The notes under the pieces are model-generated. The model did not search any database. It was given only the letters and a program-made list of their open reading frames with translations, and was not told where the DNA came from. DNA of 64,000 bases from Epiperipatus broadwayi (lineage: Eukaryota; Onychophora; Udeonychophora; Euonychophora; Peripatidae): NCBI GenBank assembly GCA_028023455.1, contig JAQFVV010012669.1, positions 1,120,501-1,184,500 on the forward strand, written 5' to 3'. How positions within the stretch are numbered: position 1 is the stretch's first letter; each line of letters begins with the position of its first letter. The translations under genes were made by a program, and so were the position numbers. Positions 46,265 to 59,006 of this stretch are shown piece after piece.

Positions 46265-47250
46265 CCTTGATATTGATGTACAATGATATGACATTTACTT
46301 TGACTATTGTTAAATTACAATTATTATATTGATCTACTTTACTTTTAATTTTTTTTATCAAATCTTTATTATTTTTAATGCAAAAATCACTATTGTTATT
46401 AATATATTTTTAAAAATATTATTTGCTAGCCATTTTGATACTCTGTTAAAATATGATTTTGTATCATTAATTATTGGTTTTAATGGTATTCCTTCTTTAA
46501 AAATTTTTAGTGTTCTATAAATTTTTGCTATAACAATCTTTGTTCCCTAAATATGCAAATATTTTTTTATCTATCAAACTATTATTATATATTTCTTCTA
46601 CAAATTCATACATCTTTTTATTTTTCAATTTAATATCTTTTTAATTTTTTTTTAAATATTCTGTTATCATTTCATTTATTTTTCAATATATTCTTCTTTG
46701 TTTATTAATATTAATTTATTATCTTTGTCTGACTTTGTAAAAACTATATCTTTTTTATATTTATTCATTATTTTTTTAATACTTTTATTGTAATTATATT
46801 GCCTAAATTATTAATATTTTTATTTATAATTTTGTTTTTATTATTCAATTTTTTAAATTTATATCCCATATTATTAACTTAATTTTTTTATCTACAATTT
46901 ATGTTTTTTTACTGATTAAACTATTAATATCTTTATTCTCATAATGATATATATATTGTAATTGCTTTCTGTATATTTCTGTGCTAATTTCTCCATTAGT
47001 ATTTGCACTTCTACTATCTCCTTATTATTACATTTGCCATATGATGCATATTTTATTCCTTTACTAATTATATATTTTTCTTCTCTTGTCAGTTCAATAT
47101 TTGTTAAATTACATATTTTATTTTAATATTTTATAAATTTTTCTTTGCATTCTCTTAATTCCTTTTCTTTTTTTAACTTTGTCCATTTTTTTAGCATGTC
47201 TAATTAATGTATTTTTGTAGGCTCGTTCGATTTTTTGGCTAGGAAAAGCA
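46265..47250 (-). pseudogene. Penelope-like retroelement relic (N-terminal and RT start)
   Basis: Read on the minus strand, successive broken frames give the hallmarks of Penelope-like reverse transcriptases in order: ELTREEKYIISKGIKYAS (about 47050-47110), SDKDNKLILINKEEYIEK, KEGIPLKPIINDTKSYFN with SKWLANN, and KVNVISLYINI (about 46270-46300), corresponding to the family's SFDVxSLYTNIP block. The relic stops there; the catalytic centre and the endonuclease are missing. Stops and frameshifts are numerous, so it is old. Confidence 0.75.
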
Positions 47251-47857
47251 TTAATTCCAGTTTGGGATTTTAGTTCTAATGGATGAATGCAAAAGCTAAA
47301 AATGAATCTGGGGGATAGGGATATTATAGTACTATAATATAATATTCATTGATTATTCAAGTTTACAATAGATGTCTCTACAATAAGGTGGAGAATATTT
47401 GTATTAGATGCTTGTGAGTAAGCATATGAGAGTCAAGTGAGATTTTTGTTAATATGAATCATTCTGCCAAAGAGTAGAAGAGACCTATATTTTGCTTAAA
47501 ATTAAGGTGTCAGATCTATATAGCATCTAGTGCCCTTTGATTATTCAAACTTATAGTAACTAATTCTAGACTAGTGTGAAGATTTCATTTGAAAGCATAT
47601 ATGAAAGTTATATAATATTGCATTAGAATGAAGTTTAATAGTCTGTAAAAAGTTTTTTTTCTTCTCAGAAAATCACATTCAAATATACTAGTATTATAGC
47701 ATTCTTTTTCTTTATAAATAGTTGAAGATAATTTAATATATAATTTTTGTTGTTGATGTCATTATTTTATTTTGGCTTTGCTTTTATAATTATATTATTT
47801 ATCATAATCTTTAACTTTTATTTTAATGTAAATTAAAAAATTTCTTGTTTGGTTTAG
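47251..47857. other. Intron sequence before WASHC5 exon d
   Basis: AT-rich; possibly includes the outermost part of the Penelope-like relic at its left edge. Ends with the acceptor of exon d. Confidence 0.45.
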
Positions 47858-47974
<117 letters not shown>

Positions 47975-48009
47975 TGATTGTGTTTGGGTTTTGTTTTTAA
48001 TTTATATAT

Positions 48010-48037
48010 GTATGTATGTATGTATGTATATAAATAG
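48010..48037 (+). repeat. TATG microsatellite running into a splice acceptor
   Basis: Five or so TATG units lie directly before tataaatag, the acceptor of WASHC5 exon e. Confidence 0.8.
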
Positions 48038-48139
48038 ATAGATCCCAAACTGTTATTAGAAGACGGTATTCGCAAAGAGTTGGTTCGTCAAGTAGCATTA
48101 GCTCTACACCAAACACTTATTTTTAATCCTCGTGCAAAG
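48038..48139 (+). CDS. WASHC5: WASHC5 exon e (about residues 631-664)
   Basis: 34 codons in phase 0 reading [20 protein letters not shown], then [14 protein letters not shown], with donor AAG|gtaaat. The preceding intron is only 99 bp. Its 3' end is a TATG tetranucleotide repeat (48010-48029) running into tataaatag, so there is almost no pyrimidine tract. An alternative acceptor 4 nt downstream would break the frame, and the IDPK match to the family's VDPK supports the start given. Confidence 0.95.
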
Positions 48140-48862
48140 GTAAATCATTTTGCTTATTCAGTATAATATTGCATTTTTTTTTGTCATTATATTATGCTTT
48201 TATATTAATATTAAATTTTACTCAAATATTTTTTCTTGAATACTAATTTTGTTAATTTGGTGTTTGTGATAAATATTTTTAAAGTAAAACTTAATGTCAC
48301 TAAACTAATAGTTTTATGGCAAATGTCATTAAAATAAGTATGGCTTTTCTTCAAGTAAAAAAAAGAAAACAACCAATAAATCTTTTCATAAAAATATAGT
48401 AAAAATTAAATTTAACAATTTTGAATTTTTATAAAATATTTTAAATCATAGGTGCTAAGTTTAAATATTAATAGAAAGATATAATTTTAAATTTTATTTT
48501 TACCATATTTAATATGACAATAATGTTTAACCATTGTTTATATGTAAGCTACTTTTGTTTTTTGTAGCATTAAACTTTAAAATTAGCTGTCTATAGTAAT
48601 TTAATAATGTCAAATATGGAAAGTCTGATAAATCTATGATTCTCATGTAATGAATGAATATGCTTAAGATTTATTTACAATTTTTATCAACAAAGTAAGT
48701 TAAGAGGATCTAAATGCACAAGCAGAAGTTTCTCATTAAAGAATGCTGCTGTTTAATTAATAATCCATATACAAAAAAAAAATATCTCAGTTTGAATGGT
48801 TGAATAGAATTGTTATTCTCAAACCATTGTGTTCGAATTTCACATGACCTTCCAAACAACAG
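48140..48862. other. Intron sequence, nothing seen
   Basis: AT-rich intron between exon e and the antisense LINE; no feature recognised. Confidence 0.5.
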
Positions 48863-51800
48863 ATCATCATCATCATCATCATTATCAACCATTATCAATC
48901 CACTGCAGGATGAAGGTCTCTCCAAGTTTAATCCATCTTCTCCGATCTTTAGCTTCTCTTCTCCACATCACCCCTACACATTTTCTTATTTCATCCATCC
49001 ATCTTACATGTGGTCTCCTTCTGGGTCTTTTACAATCTCTTGGAATCCAGTTTAAAATTTCAATTGTCCATCTATTATCATCTCTTCTAGCAATATGTCC
49101 AGCCCAACTCCACTTCAATCTTTTAATTTTTTCAATGAGGTCAGTAACACCTGTTTGTTCTCTTACCCATACATTGCGTTTCGATCTCTTCTTGTTACTC
49201 CCAACATACATCTCTCCATACTTCTTTGAGTGGTCTGAAGTCTCTGTATTGATCTTCTATTAAGTGTCCAAGTCTCAGATCCATAAGTAAGAACTGGTAA
49301 AACACATTTGTTAAAAACCTTTCTTTTCAAACACATAGGCATATTTCCTTTTAATATCAAGTTATTTCTACCAAAAGCACTCCAACCAAGTTTAATTTTA
49401 TGATTAATTTCCTCTATTATGTTTCCATCTGTATTAATAATCTGACCAAGGTATTTGTAACTCTTAACTTCTTCTAATTCATCATAATCAATCTTTATTT
49501 TCATATTTTGAGCAAATCGATTAAACATTACTTTAGTCTTTTTAACATTTATCTTTAGTCCTACTTTCCTACTTTCATCTGATAACTCCTGCAACATTTC
49601 CTGCAGCTCGGAAGCATTATTTGCAAAAACAACTACATCATCTGTGAAATCTAAATGACTTAAATAATCTCCATTTACTTTCACTCCTTTAGTTTCCCAT
49701 TTTAATCCACAAAATACTTCTTGCAGCACTGATGTAAAAAGTTTTGGAGATATGGAGTCACCTTGTCTTACACCTTTCTCAATGTTGACTTTCCCAGTAT
49801 CATTATGTAATCTAATTGTTGCTGTTGCATTTTTATAAATATTCTTTAAAATATGGCAATATCCTGGATCTATACCTTGATGATCCAATGCTTTAATCAC
49901 TGAAGAAATGTTTATAGAATCAAATGCCTTTTCATAATCTACAAATCCAAAACATAATGACAACTCATATTCATTTGTCCTTTCTATAACTTCTCTCAAT
50001 ACTTGAATATGATCTACTGTACTAAAACCACTTTTAAATCCAGCTTGTTCTCTTGGTTGGTGAAAATCCAAGGTTCTCTGTAGACGAGTTGTAATTATCT
50101 TGGTAAAAATTTTATATAAAACTGATAAAAGGCTGATAGGTCTGTAATTTCTAATATATTCTTTATCACCTTTTTTAAATATTAATATTATTACTGCATT
50201 CTTCCAATCATCCGGTACATCTTTATCATTTAGACATTTGGTATATAACTTTGCTAATATTTTTTCTGTTTCTTCACCTGCTTCTTTTAATATATCAATT
50301 ATAAGTCCATCATTACCTGGAGCCTTTCCTTTTTTCATACATTTAATTGCATTTCTCACTTCTTCATTTAAAATTCTGGGCAATTCGGAAGATGTAATAG
50401 ATATAGGAGGTACTTGTTCTTTATTACTATATAATTCTTGATAAAAATCTTCTACCAATTTCATAATGTCATCCCTCTTTTTAGTAATAATTCCATCTTT
50501 TTTCCTTATTGCAGATATAAATTTCCTACCAATACCAAAATGTTGTTTTACATTCTTAAGACTTTTATTTTCTTCTACAGCTTTTCTTGCTAGTTCACAG
50601 TTATACTTTCTTATATCATTTTCAATTCTTTTCCGCACCATTTTACAAAATTCGAGATATTCAATTCTTTTTAATGCATCATTCTTGCATATCTTTATAT
50701 TCCTTCTTTTCGTCATAAGTTCTCTAGTCTCAGTAGAAATTTTATTAGTCAATTGCTGTTTTTTTCTACCAGCTATCTTTGTTGCAGTTTTTAAAAGTGT
50801 ATCAGTTATTTTCATATTAATTTCATTCAAATCTGAATCATGTTCAAAATCTACTAATACTTGAAACCGATTTGTAAGTTCTAATTTAAATTCATTAGAA
50901 TGTTTCTGAAGATTAGGAATATCAACTGTAAATATAGTTTTTCTTAATAATTTTTGTCTCTCTAGTTTTACATTAACATGTATCTTACCCCTTACTAATC
51001 GATGATCACTTCCTGTGTTAAATTTATTAAGAACATTACAATCTTGAAATATGTATTTCCTGTTAGTCAAAATATAATCCAATTCTGCTGTACCTTCATT
51101 TGGATGCTTCCATGACCATTTCCTTCTAACATTTTTCTCAAAAAAAGAATTCATAATATAAAGTTTTTCCTTCTCTGCAAACTCCACAAGTCTATGTCCT
51201 CTCTCATTTCTATTACCATAACCAAAATTACCTACAACACTTTCATCTTTCATTTGTTTACCAATTCTAGCATTAAAATCTCCCATAACAATTTTAAAAT
51301 GTTGTTTACTCTGATCAAAAGCCTTTTGTACATCCATATAAAAATCTTCTACTACTTCATCACTGTGAGAACTTGTTGGGGCATAAACCTGAATTATCTG
51401 CATTTGATATCTGCTATTAAGTTGTATAACTAATCTTGCCACTCTGTCTGATACACCATCAATCTCCACAATATTGTTCTTCCACTTTTTATTTATAATG
51501 AATCCTACTCCACTTGTATTTCCAATATTTGTGCCTTTATAATAATAGAGCATATGTCCACTTTTTAAATCAATTGTCTCTTCACCTTTTCTTCTAACTT
51601 CACAAAGTCCAATAATATCCCATTTAATATAAGAGAGTTCTTCTTCTAATTCTTGCAATCTTCCTTCACTTGAAAGTGATCTGCAGTTGTAAGTACCTAA
51701 ATAAAAAGTCGTCATCAAATGGCAGCCTGGGTCCGCCTCCAGGATATTCTTAGCACCCTCCACCTTCGGCCACCAACCGCTGCCTTGGTTGGTGACTTTA

Positions 51801-52142
51801 CAGCCTCCTGGGATTAAGGGCCATGCTTTATTTTTGTCTATCATAATTGTATAATTGGGGAAAATCTTTATCATTTACACAAACATTCATTCTGCCTTAT
51901 CAGGCACTGAGAAGAAAGACCATGGTGTTTCTTGATCTTAAACTCAGAGGTAAAAAGCCAATAAATTCACCACGCTAGCTAATGCATGTTGGTGAGCAGC
52001 CCATCCATGTTCGTATACTATATGAATAAACATATAGTAATAACAGCTGCAACGACAAGAACGTATAGAGTGGACATTAGGAATTTGCCCTGCTCGGTTC
52101 CTTTAAGGCCTCCAAGAGGAATCAAAGGGTCTCCTTTCAGTT
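48863..52142 (-). mobile_element. RTE-like LINE copy 3, antisense to WASHC5
   Basis: Minus-strand copy with the GAT-repeat tail at 48863-48884 and the same leader as copy 1 up to ctcctttcag (52131-52140). Near-identical to copy 1 in the stretches I compared, including the leader. No convincing target duplication was found at its ends. It fills most of the 4.6-kb intron between exons e and f. Confidence 0.92.
48885..51874 (-). pseudogene. RTE-like endonuclease-reverse transcriptase ORF with a late frameshift
   Basis: 903 codons are open from ATG 51874; the start of the element's protein is more likely the MTTFYLG methionine about 53 codons later, where copy 2 begins. Endonuclease: TYNCRSLSSEGR, GDFNARIG, GSDHRLV. 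RT: NYRPISLLSVLYKIF, DYEKAFDSI, RQGDSISPKLF. The catalytic motif reads FTDD, not FADD (changed codon at 49643-49645). One A is missing near 49183 relative to copies 1 and 2, which ends the frame at 49163; the final 108 codons (48885-49211, WAGHIARRDD region) continue in another frame. One extra tyrosine codon occurs near 51543. Confidence 0.92.
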
Positions 52143-52694
52143 CTTTTGCATAAAGGGATCAATATTAGCAGAAGTCTACAAAACTCATTTGGTAAATATA
52201 TTTATGTTTTGATGATTGTCAAAATTCTAACTTTATTCATTTCTTTTGAACAAGTTTGAATTGATTTTCAATCTAATATCAGCTTCAAGTTGATGAATTT
52301 CTCTTTGGCAGTAACTAATAAGGCATAATCTAATTGTTTGTACATTTAGATAAAGAATTAATTCAATGTAAATGCTATTTTAAAATCATTATTTTTGACT
52401 ATTGTATAATTTACTGTCAAAAATAAATTTGGTTGAAAATTATAATTAAGTCAAAACAAAAAATTCAAGCATCTTTCTAAATATTTGTTGTTTTTTTTTA
52501 TTTGTTACATTTATAGATTTCAGATATATTCTATCAGTCATCTAGTTAGCATTAAAATCTGTTGATCAAAATAAAAAATTAAACATACATTAAAGGTGGT
52601 ATTTTTTTGATTTGTTATTTATGACTATTATAGTAATATCTTTTGGGATAAGAAAATAGTATACATTTGTTGTTTTCTTGCACTTGTTATGTAG
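52143..52694. other. Intron sequence before WASHC5 exon f
   Basis: AT-rich, no feature besides the acceptor at its end. Confidence 0.5.
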
Positions 52695-52874
52695 ATTAGC
52701 GAATTAATTCCACGACTTGAATCACTGGGAGCTCAAATGGATGGATTCCGAAGATCATTTGAATACATTCAAGATTATGTTAATATTTATGGTTTAAAAA
52801 TATGGCAGGAGGAATTGTTTCGAATAATTAATTATAATGTGGAACAAGAATGTAACAGTTTTCTAAGACATAAG
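52695..52874 (+). CDS. WASHC5: WASHC5 exon f (about residues 665-724)
   Basis: The acceptor is cttgttatgtag and the donor AAG|gtattt; 60 codons in phase 0. The translation starts [20 protein letters not shown], continues [20 protein letters not shown], and ends [15 protein letters not shown], all diagnostic strumpellin blocks. It follows about 550 bp after the 5' end of an antisense LINE that occupies most of the upstream intron. Confidence 0.97.
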
Positions 52875-52976
52875 GTATTTTCAGATTAAAATTTGTTATT
52901 CTGTATAATGTTCACATTATTTTAATTTAATATTAAAAAATTTAATTGTAAATATAATAATTTTTTTTAATTTTAG

Positions 52977-53101
52977 ATTTATGACTGGCAAAGCATATAT
53001 CAGTCATCAGCCATTCCTATCCCAAGATTTCCTTCTGTAGATAATTCCATTAACTTTATTGGGCGGTTTGCGCGAGAAATTATAAGAATTACAGATCCAC
53101 G
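52977..53101 (+). CDS. WASHC5: WASHC5 exon g (about residues 725-766)
   Basis: The acceptor is tttttttaattttag, after a 102-bp intron. The exon has 41 codons and ends with CG of a split arginine codon before gtaaca. The translation [20 protein letters not shown] continues to [15 protein letters not shown]. Length and order agree with the family. Confidence 0.96.
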
Positions 53102-53730
53102 GTAACATTTATTGATTAATTAAGTATTCCTTATATAAAATTTAAGAGTCTTGTAATATATATAAGCTATAAAACATGCACACATTTAATATAAAAATAA
53201 ATAAAATATAAAAAAAGTTTTTTAAATAATTGATACTATAGATGTACTTTTTTTTTAGTAAGTATTTAATTAATAGTTATTTTTAAGATGTTTATTTATT
53301 TATTTTGTATTTTATTTATGGTTGTGCAGATATATTTTGATGCTTGAGGTATTTTCTAGGCATAGTTGGAAGAGAGGTCATTGGTGTTATTAAAGTATCT
53401 GTCTTCCACTACTAACCATTATACTTTTATCTTGTAGCACCTAAAGCATAAATACAAAAAAGCTGGCGCAGAATTTTGACTACTAATGTTACATGCTTTG
53501 ATATTATCAATCTTACAGTCTTGATATTACTTTGAGACTTCATTAAAATGCTAGTGGCCTACTTGTGCAAAAAGAAATTTGTATTTTTGTGGATCGGAAC
53601 CTTTTTTAAAAACTTTAAACAACAAAATTTTTTAGAATATTAAACACAATTTTTTATTATTGATTGTGGGAATTTTTTAAATTGGAAGACTGATATACAG
53701 TATTTCCCAAAAACTTACTTAATTTCATAC
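53102..53730. other. Intron sequence after WASHC5 exon g
   Basis: AT-rich; the stretch 53330-53560 is slightly less so but shows no coding match. Confidence 0.45.
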
Positions 53731-54191
53731 AATCATTTACAAGCAATTATAGTAAGCACATTGTTGCTCATTCTTTCCATGAGTCAGTCTAAGTAGATTT
53801 GACTGGATTTCTTCACTACTGCTATTCTTATCTGCAATTGCACTATCAGTTTTTAGTCAATTCTTTGAGTTTCATTAGTCTTCTTTTCACTTTGCTTTTT
53901 TTTACTCAATTTTTTCACTCTTTATTTAGAAAGTTTTGCAGGCAATTTATTAACTTTACTAATTTGCATATTGTTAGATTTTATTAAATGCAAATTAGAA
54001 TATTGTTACTTGCAGTTAGTCTAAAGTTAATCTAATTCTCTTTTCTACATATAATTATAGTCTAATTCTTTTCTGCGTATAATTATTTCTAGAGTGATTC
54101 AACATTGCCTGTATTGATCCATTTGTACATATAAATATATGTGTATGTGTATAGCTTTATTAATAAATACATAACTAGTCAGTATACAACA
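53731..54191 (-). repeat. 3' LTR of the old Gypsy relic
   Basis: Matches 59007-59422: tagatttgactg, actactgctattct, tttcactctttatttagaaa, ttgcatattgttagatttta, tttattaataaat and tatacaaca. Divergence and indels (including a local duplication of taattctctttt-type sequence near 54040-54090) show age. Confidence 0.75.
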
Positions 54192-54234
54192 ATACCTCCC
54201 CTTCACTCTAGAAATAAGCAGTTTTTATTTTACA

Positions 54235-54960
54235 AAAAATAATCTTGCAGTCTTTGAGATTTCCACCACACTTGGGTAGGCCTTGATAGAGTTATATATC
54301 TTTCCTCTCGCTGCTTAATAGTTTTCTCTTCTTCCAGCAAAGGCTGTTTTGAAATGGAAAAATCTTCTTCTGAAAAATTATTTAATTCATTTACCTCTAT
54401 ACCTTTATTATGAATTGAAGAATTATCTATTACTATCTTTATCCATAATCAGAGTAGTGGTTATGGTTTTTAGCGTTTCAATTGGATATTCTCTTATATG
54501 ATTTGTATGGCATTCCAAAACTCTATCATCTTCTAATCTTATTTTTCATATTGGTGCAGACTCTACTTTACTTATCTCTCCCAGTAACCTTTTTTTTTTT
54601 TAAGTGTATCCTTTATCCAAATTATATGTTGTACTTTAAACTTGATATTTTCTAAGTTTATGTCTCTTTTTTTTATTTTATCTGGCATTAAACAAACAAA
54701 TATGTAACTAGTAGTCTTGCTATCTGTTAAGAAACTTGACATTTTTTAACAGTCTATTCAATATCTCTGATTAATTCTGGCCACCAAACATATGATTGCA
54801 CTAATTCCTTCATTCTTATTATCCCTGGGTGTCCCTTGTGTAATAACTGTAAAATACTTTTCTTCCTCTTAGATGGAATCATTACTTGGTTTGTCATTAA
54901 TATGTATTCTTGACATGTTGACAAACTTTCTCGAGTATTCCATATTGTCAGTGCTACATA
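54235..54960 (-). pseudogene. Gypsy integrase remnant
   Basis: On the minus strand the zinc-binding region reads GHPGIIRMKELVQSYVWW followed by PELIRDIE and a KKC, a close match to the HHCC domain of Gypsy integrases. Further on, broken frames give a C-terminal segment of the ...LEDDRVLECHTNHI type. The catalytic core is absent and several stops interrupt, so it is inactive. Confidence 0.75.
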
Positions 54961-55259
54961 ATTTGCTTATTTCTTTGGCCATCTATTTTTTTACCAATTT
55001 ATTATCAAGTTATAGTCCTTATTCATTTTAGTCCGTTTAACTATAATTTTGTTTAATATTTTGGACTTCAACTTATACAGTGATGGAAATTTATGTTGGA
55101 TATTTATTTTCCAAACATTGGCATTCATGATATTCTTTGCTTCTCTTCTCCCCTCTATTTACTCCTTACAGGTAAATCCTCTTTTCTTTTTATTTGCCAT
55201 TTTTTATTGGAGACCTTTGACAAATGACCTATCAAACTGCAGTTAAAACACCTATAAGT

Positions 55260-55690
55260 TTTAAAGTAACACATTTTTTTTAATATGATTTTTTCCACAA
55301 CAATTACAATTCTTAGGCTCCTTCTTGCAAAATTTCTCTGTCATCTGTGTCTTCACTGTCTTTATGTATATACTTGCTTTGGCCTCTTCATTCAAATTTT
55401 TGAATTCTTGCATGTGCTGTAGGATGATTTCAAATGCTATCCTACATTCAATAGCTGATTTATAAGTTAGCATTAATTCACTTAGGGGCATCTGTGTAAG
55501 CTTCATGTCTTTGATGCCTCATAATAACTGGTCCAGTAGTATCTCTTCAATATAATCCTTGAACTCGCATTTTTTTGCTAATGTCCATAGTATTAAATCG
55601 CATTCATGTATGTTTCATCTTGTGATTGCATTTTACCATGGAAATGAAATACACTGTAAATTTCAATGTTATTGATTTGCAGTAGACATT
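55260..55690 (-). pseudogene. Gypsy gag remnant with partial zinc knuckle
   Basis: Minus-strand reading IEEILLDQLL, then GIKDMKLTQMPLSELMLTYK and ECRIAFEIILQHM, corresponds to the gag region found before the zinc knuckle in Gypsy elements. It is followed by NCNCCGKNHIKK, a CxxC...H knuckle lacking the last cysteine. 55261-55506 is open; the upstream part has stops. Old and inactive. Confidence 0.65.
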
Positions 55691-58600
55691 TAATTTTATC
55701 AATAATTCCTCATACAAGATTTCTTCCAGCAGCTTCAGATCACATAATTGGTTTGCTAATTGTGGGACATCCTTACCTGACATCCATAAGATGATGATGA
55801 CTTAGAATTTGTCATCAGTAATCTATTTATCGACATGTATTTATGTAGTTGATTTACATATATTTATCATTGTCCTGTGTTCTTCACATCAAACATTGTT
55901 ATTATGCTATTCTGCATCTCTCTTCATATATCCTAATCACTTGATATGTATGGACAAATATTTTCTCAGATTCTAATGACTGTTCCATTTAATAATTTAT
56001 AGGGTTAAAACTGTTAACTGTGGTACTTAATATATATGCCTTACAAATCTTAGTTTCACCTTGCCTTCCTTTTATCTACCCTCATGCCTTATTTAAAACT
56101 CTAATTTTATCGTATTGTGTGTGTGCTCTCTATATTTACCAAAATCCCGCCCAAATTTATATGTCTAATGGGGTACCCAGGGTTTTATAATAATTACATT
56201 TATCTTAAACGGTTTTATTTTCAAACCATCGAGTATATTTTATGTATATATGCTTGTACAATAAAGTAGGTCACATATTCTCTTCTACACACATCCTGTG
56301 ATAATATTTTAAAAAGTTATGAAAATATTTGTTGTTTAAAGTTAGTTTGTTTTGAGTCTGTTTATTTTGGGATATTATATTTGCTATATTTGTTTGCATT
56401 TAATAAAAGAATATCACTAAGTAGATTTTGGACATTAAATTCAAAAGAAAGTTGTAAATAAAAATTTTTACTTTAGTTTTTGGGTTTCCCTCTTTTCTTC
56501 CTAGCGTAAGCTTGTGGCTAAGACCTGTAGAGGTCCCTATCTTCGAATTTTTCAGACGCTTATTCCTAAAGATTACAGCCTTAGTAAATATTACTTTAGT
56601 TTTTCAAAATCATGCCATTTTCTTTTTTTTTTTTTTAAATCAATGAGTTTAGGGAAAGAACAATAGTGGCTAATTTTAATATGTTGGTGCCAGTTTCACT
56701 AATAGATTTTTGATAAGATTAAGATAACAGAGTTAATGAGCAGATTTAATTAAAAGTGCATTCCTTGTTCTCCAATTTGATTAATAAATTTAATGAATGG
56801 ATTTTACCACCGCAGGGTTAGATTTGTATAATCAGAGAGAGCATATAAATAGGGCTGATTGATTATTGTAATTAATTATTAGTCTGATGCATATTGTGAC
56901 AGCAAAATTGTATTTCTGTGATTCTGAAAATTTGGACATTATTCATATTTTCTGATTACTTGTTTTATTCGCGTCATCGGACTTACCTGCTTACTTTGTT
57001 AGTAAATCAAGTTTTGAGATCGTTAATCTTAGAATGATGGGGTAAAGTGGCAGTAGGTTGTTTTCCATCGGGAACTAGTGCCTTAGCTGTCCGTCATTCA
57101 CCATCCGATGTCCTGTCACCGTACCATCAAGCGCCAACTGAATCAGCCCAAAGAATGCTGCTCCTGACGTCTACGTGCATTCTGTTGAACAACAAACCCA
57201 AAGAAAATTAAAATTTGCTCAAGAACTCTAGTGCAAAATTGGAAATGCCCACGGACTGATCCGTCAGAATGAGGTAATAAAGTTAACCCGAGATCTCGTG
57301 AAACTTTCAGGCTATAGCTAATCTTTTGTCTCATACTACATATTTATGTATTTATTAAATTTTCTTTTAATGCATGCTGAACATCTGCTTGGGTTAATTT
57401 TCTTTAGTATCTGTAAATGTTTTATTTTAATTCCTTATTGTAATGTAAATATTTAAATTAATCTCTTCAGGTATATGCGAATTACGTGGGGAAATTGAAT
57501 AATGCTTGGTTGCCATATTAATTTATTAAACCGCAAACATGCATTCCCCCTCCCCATTTATTATATGATTTTAAAATGTATTTTCTTATGTGTAACAAAT
57601 TTATCAAAATAATTGTTTATCTATCTAAGCTTTGTTGAGAGTCTGCTGGCTGTTAAAATATTAAATTTGAGAGAGAGCTATTCTGTTCTTTAATGAATTG
57701 CCCTTTTACTAAGAATATTTTAAAATTTAACCGTGCGTTGCTAGCGAACGTGCTCGGGTGCTAAAACTTTACTATTCTCCAAGGTCGTCAATAGTTAAAT
57801 CCGTCCCCTGTTTACTCCGCGGTTCCCAGTAGTGTGTGATATAAATGTCACATGGGAATTATTTTGCATATGTCCCCATAGTTACAAAGCTCCTGGGTGC
57901 AGGCCAGGCTTGAGCTGTGTAAGGACTAGAGATGCTCCCAAATAAAAGGCGAACTGCCTATCCAAAGCCCAGACCATTTATTCATTTTATTTTTATAAAG
58001 TTGTGTATCAAAATACTGCACCCATCCTCAGCATTATATATCGCTGGCACCACCGTACATTCCTTAATAATTACTTTAAATGAATTCTAAGTCCGTTCAG
58101 CGTAGTTCGATCTTATAATTTAGCTCAACAATTCACGAGCGACTCTCTGTTTAAATTTAAGATTTCAATTTTAAGTAGTTTTAGACTACCAAAATTCTTT
58201 TAAGACTTTACGTGGCTCACACATGCCTACCATGTTGCTGTATTTTAAACACGTTATATAAACTATAACCCATGTATGAGGTATTAGAATATTGTTTGCT
58301 TTCATTTATAGCTATCAAGTTTATATAACTAAAACATTGTCTGATATCTGATTATTAAATATTATCTTTAAATTTATTTCTTTTCTTTATTTATTCGGGG
58401 TGCAATCTAAGTTACATATCATATTAGGTTTATCTTGGGGCACATCTATAAGGCATTGTTAATTGAACCTAGGGCTATTTTAGATTTAGAATCTTTTGTT
58501 TTCTCATTGATCACCAGCACCGGCAGGAAGTTATACTATTAATAACATCAGATGCATTATCACGTAGAAGGTGTTGTTGAGTTTGACTTTGGATTTGAAC

Positions 58601-59006
58601 GTGGGATTTCTGGGAGGTAACCCTTTCTAGTGTTGAGTTCCATGTCCAGGGATTAAATTCTGCAGTGTGTTAGCGAAATAGATGAATTTTGACCGTTACA
58701 ATATATATGGGACCAGACTATAATCTAACAGCTGTACATTTAATATTAATTGGAATTAAAAACATACTAAAGTTTTATTAAATAACTTCATTCTGTTATA
58801 CATATATTAGTAATATTAATAATTTAGTAGTTCAATTGGTGACTGACTAATTGAAAAGCAATAACAATATAATCATGAACAATTCATATGTCTATAGATA
58901 GAAAAATGAATAAATAAATAACTAGTTAAAGCTTGTCTCTAACTTCACGATTTCTTGCAGTTCTTATTTAAATAAGTATATGTTTCTTTAACTTCCATAA
59001 ATCTAT
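55691..59006. other. Interior of the Gypsy relic with a block of different composition
   Basis: 56150-58710 contains stretches clearly less AT-rich than the surroundings (for example 57000-57300, 57730-57960, 58490-58690) without a continuous reading frame. A later insertion, such as a solo LTR, is possible: the block begins near tgtctaatggggtaccc (56161) and ends near gaccgttaca (58700). This is inference; no second copy is in the window. Confidence 0.35.

Noticed and set aside
48810-49055. Serine-rich plus-strand frame over the LINE copy 3 tail
   Set aside because: Antisense of the LINE C-terminus and its trinucleotide tail.
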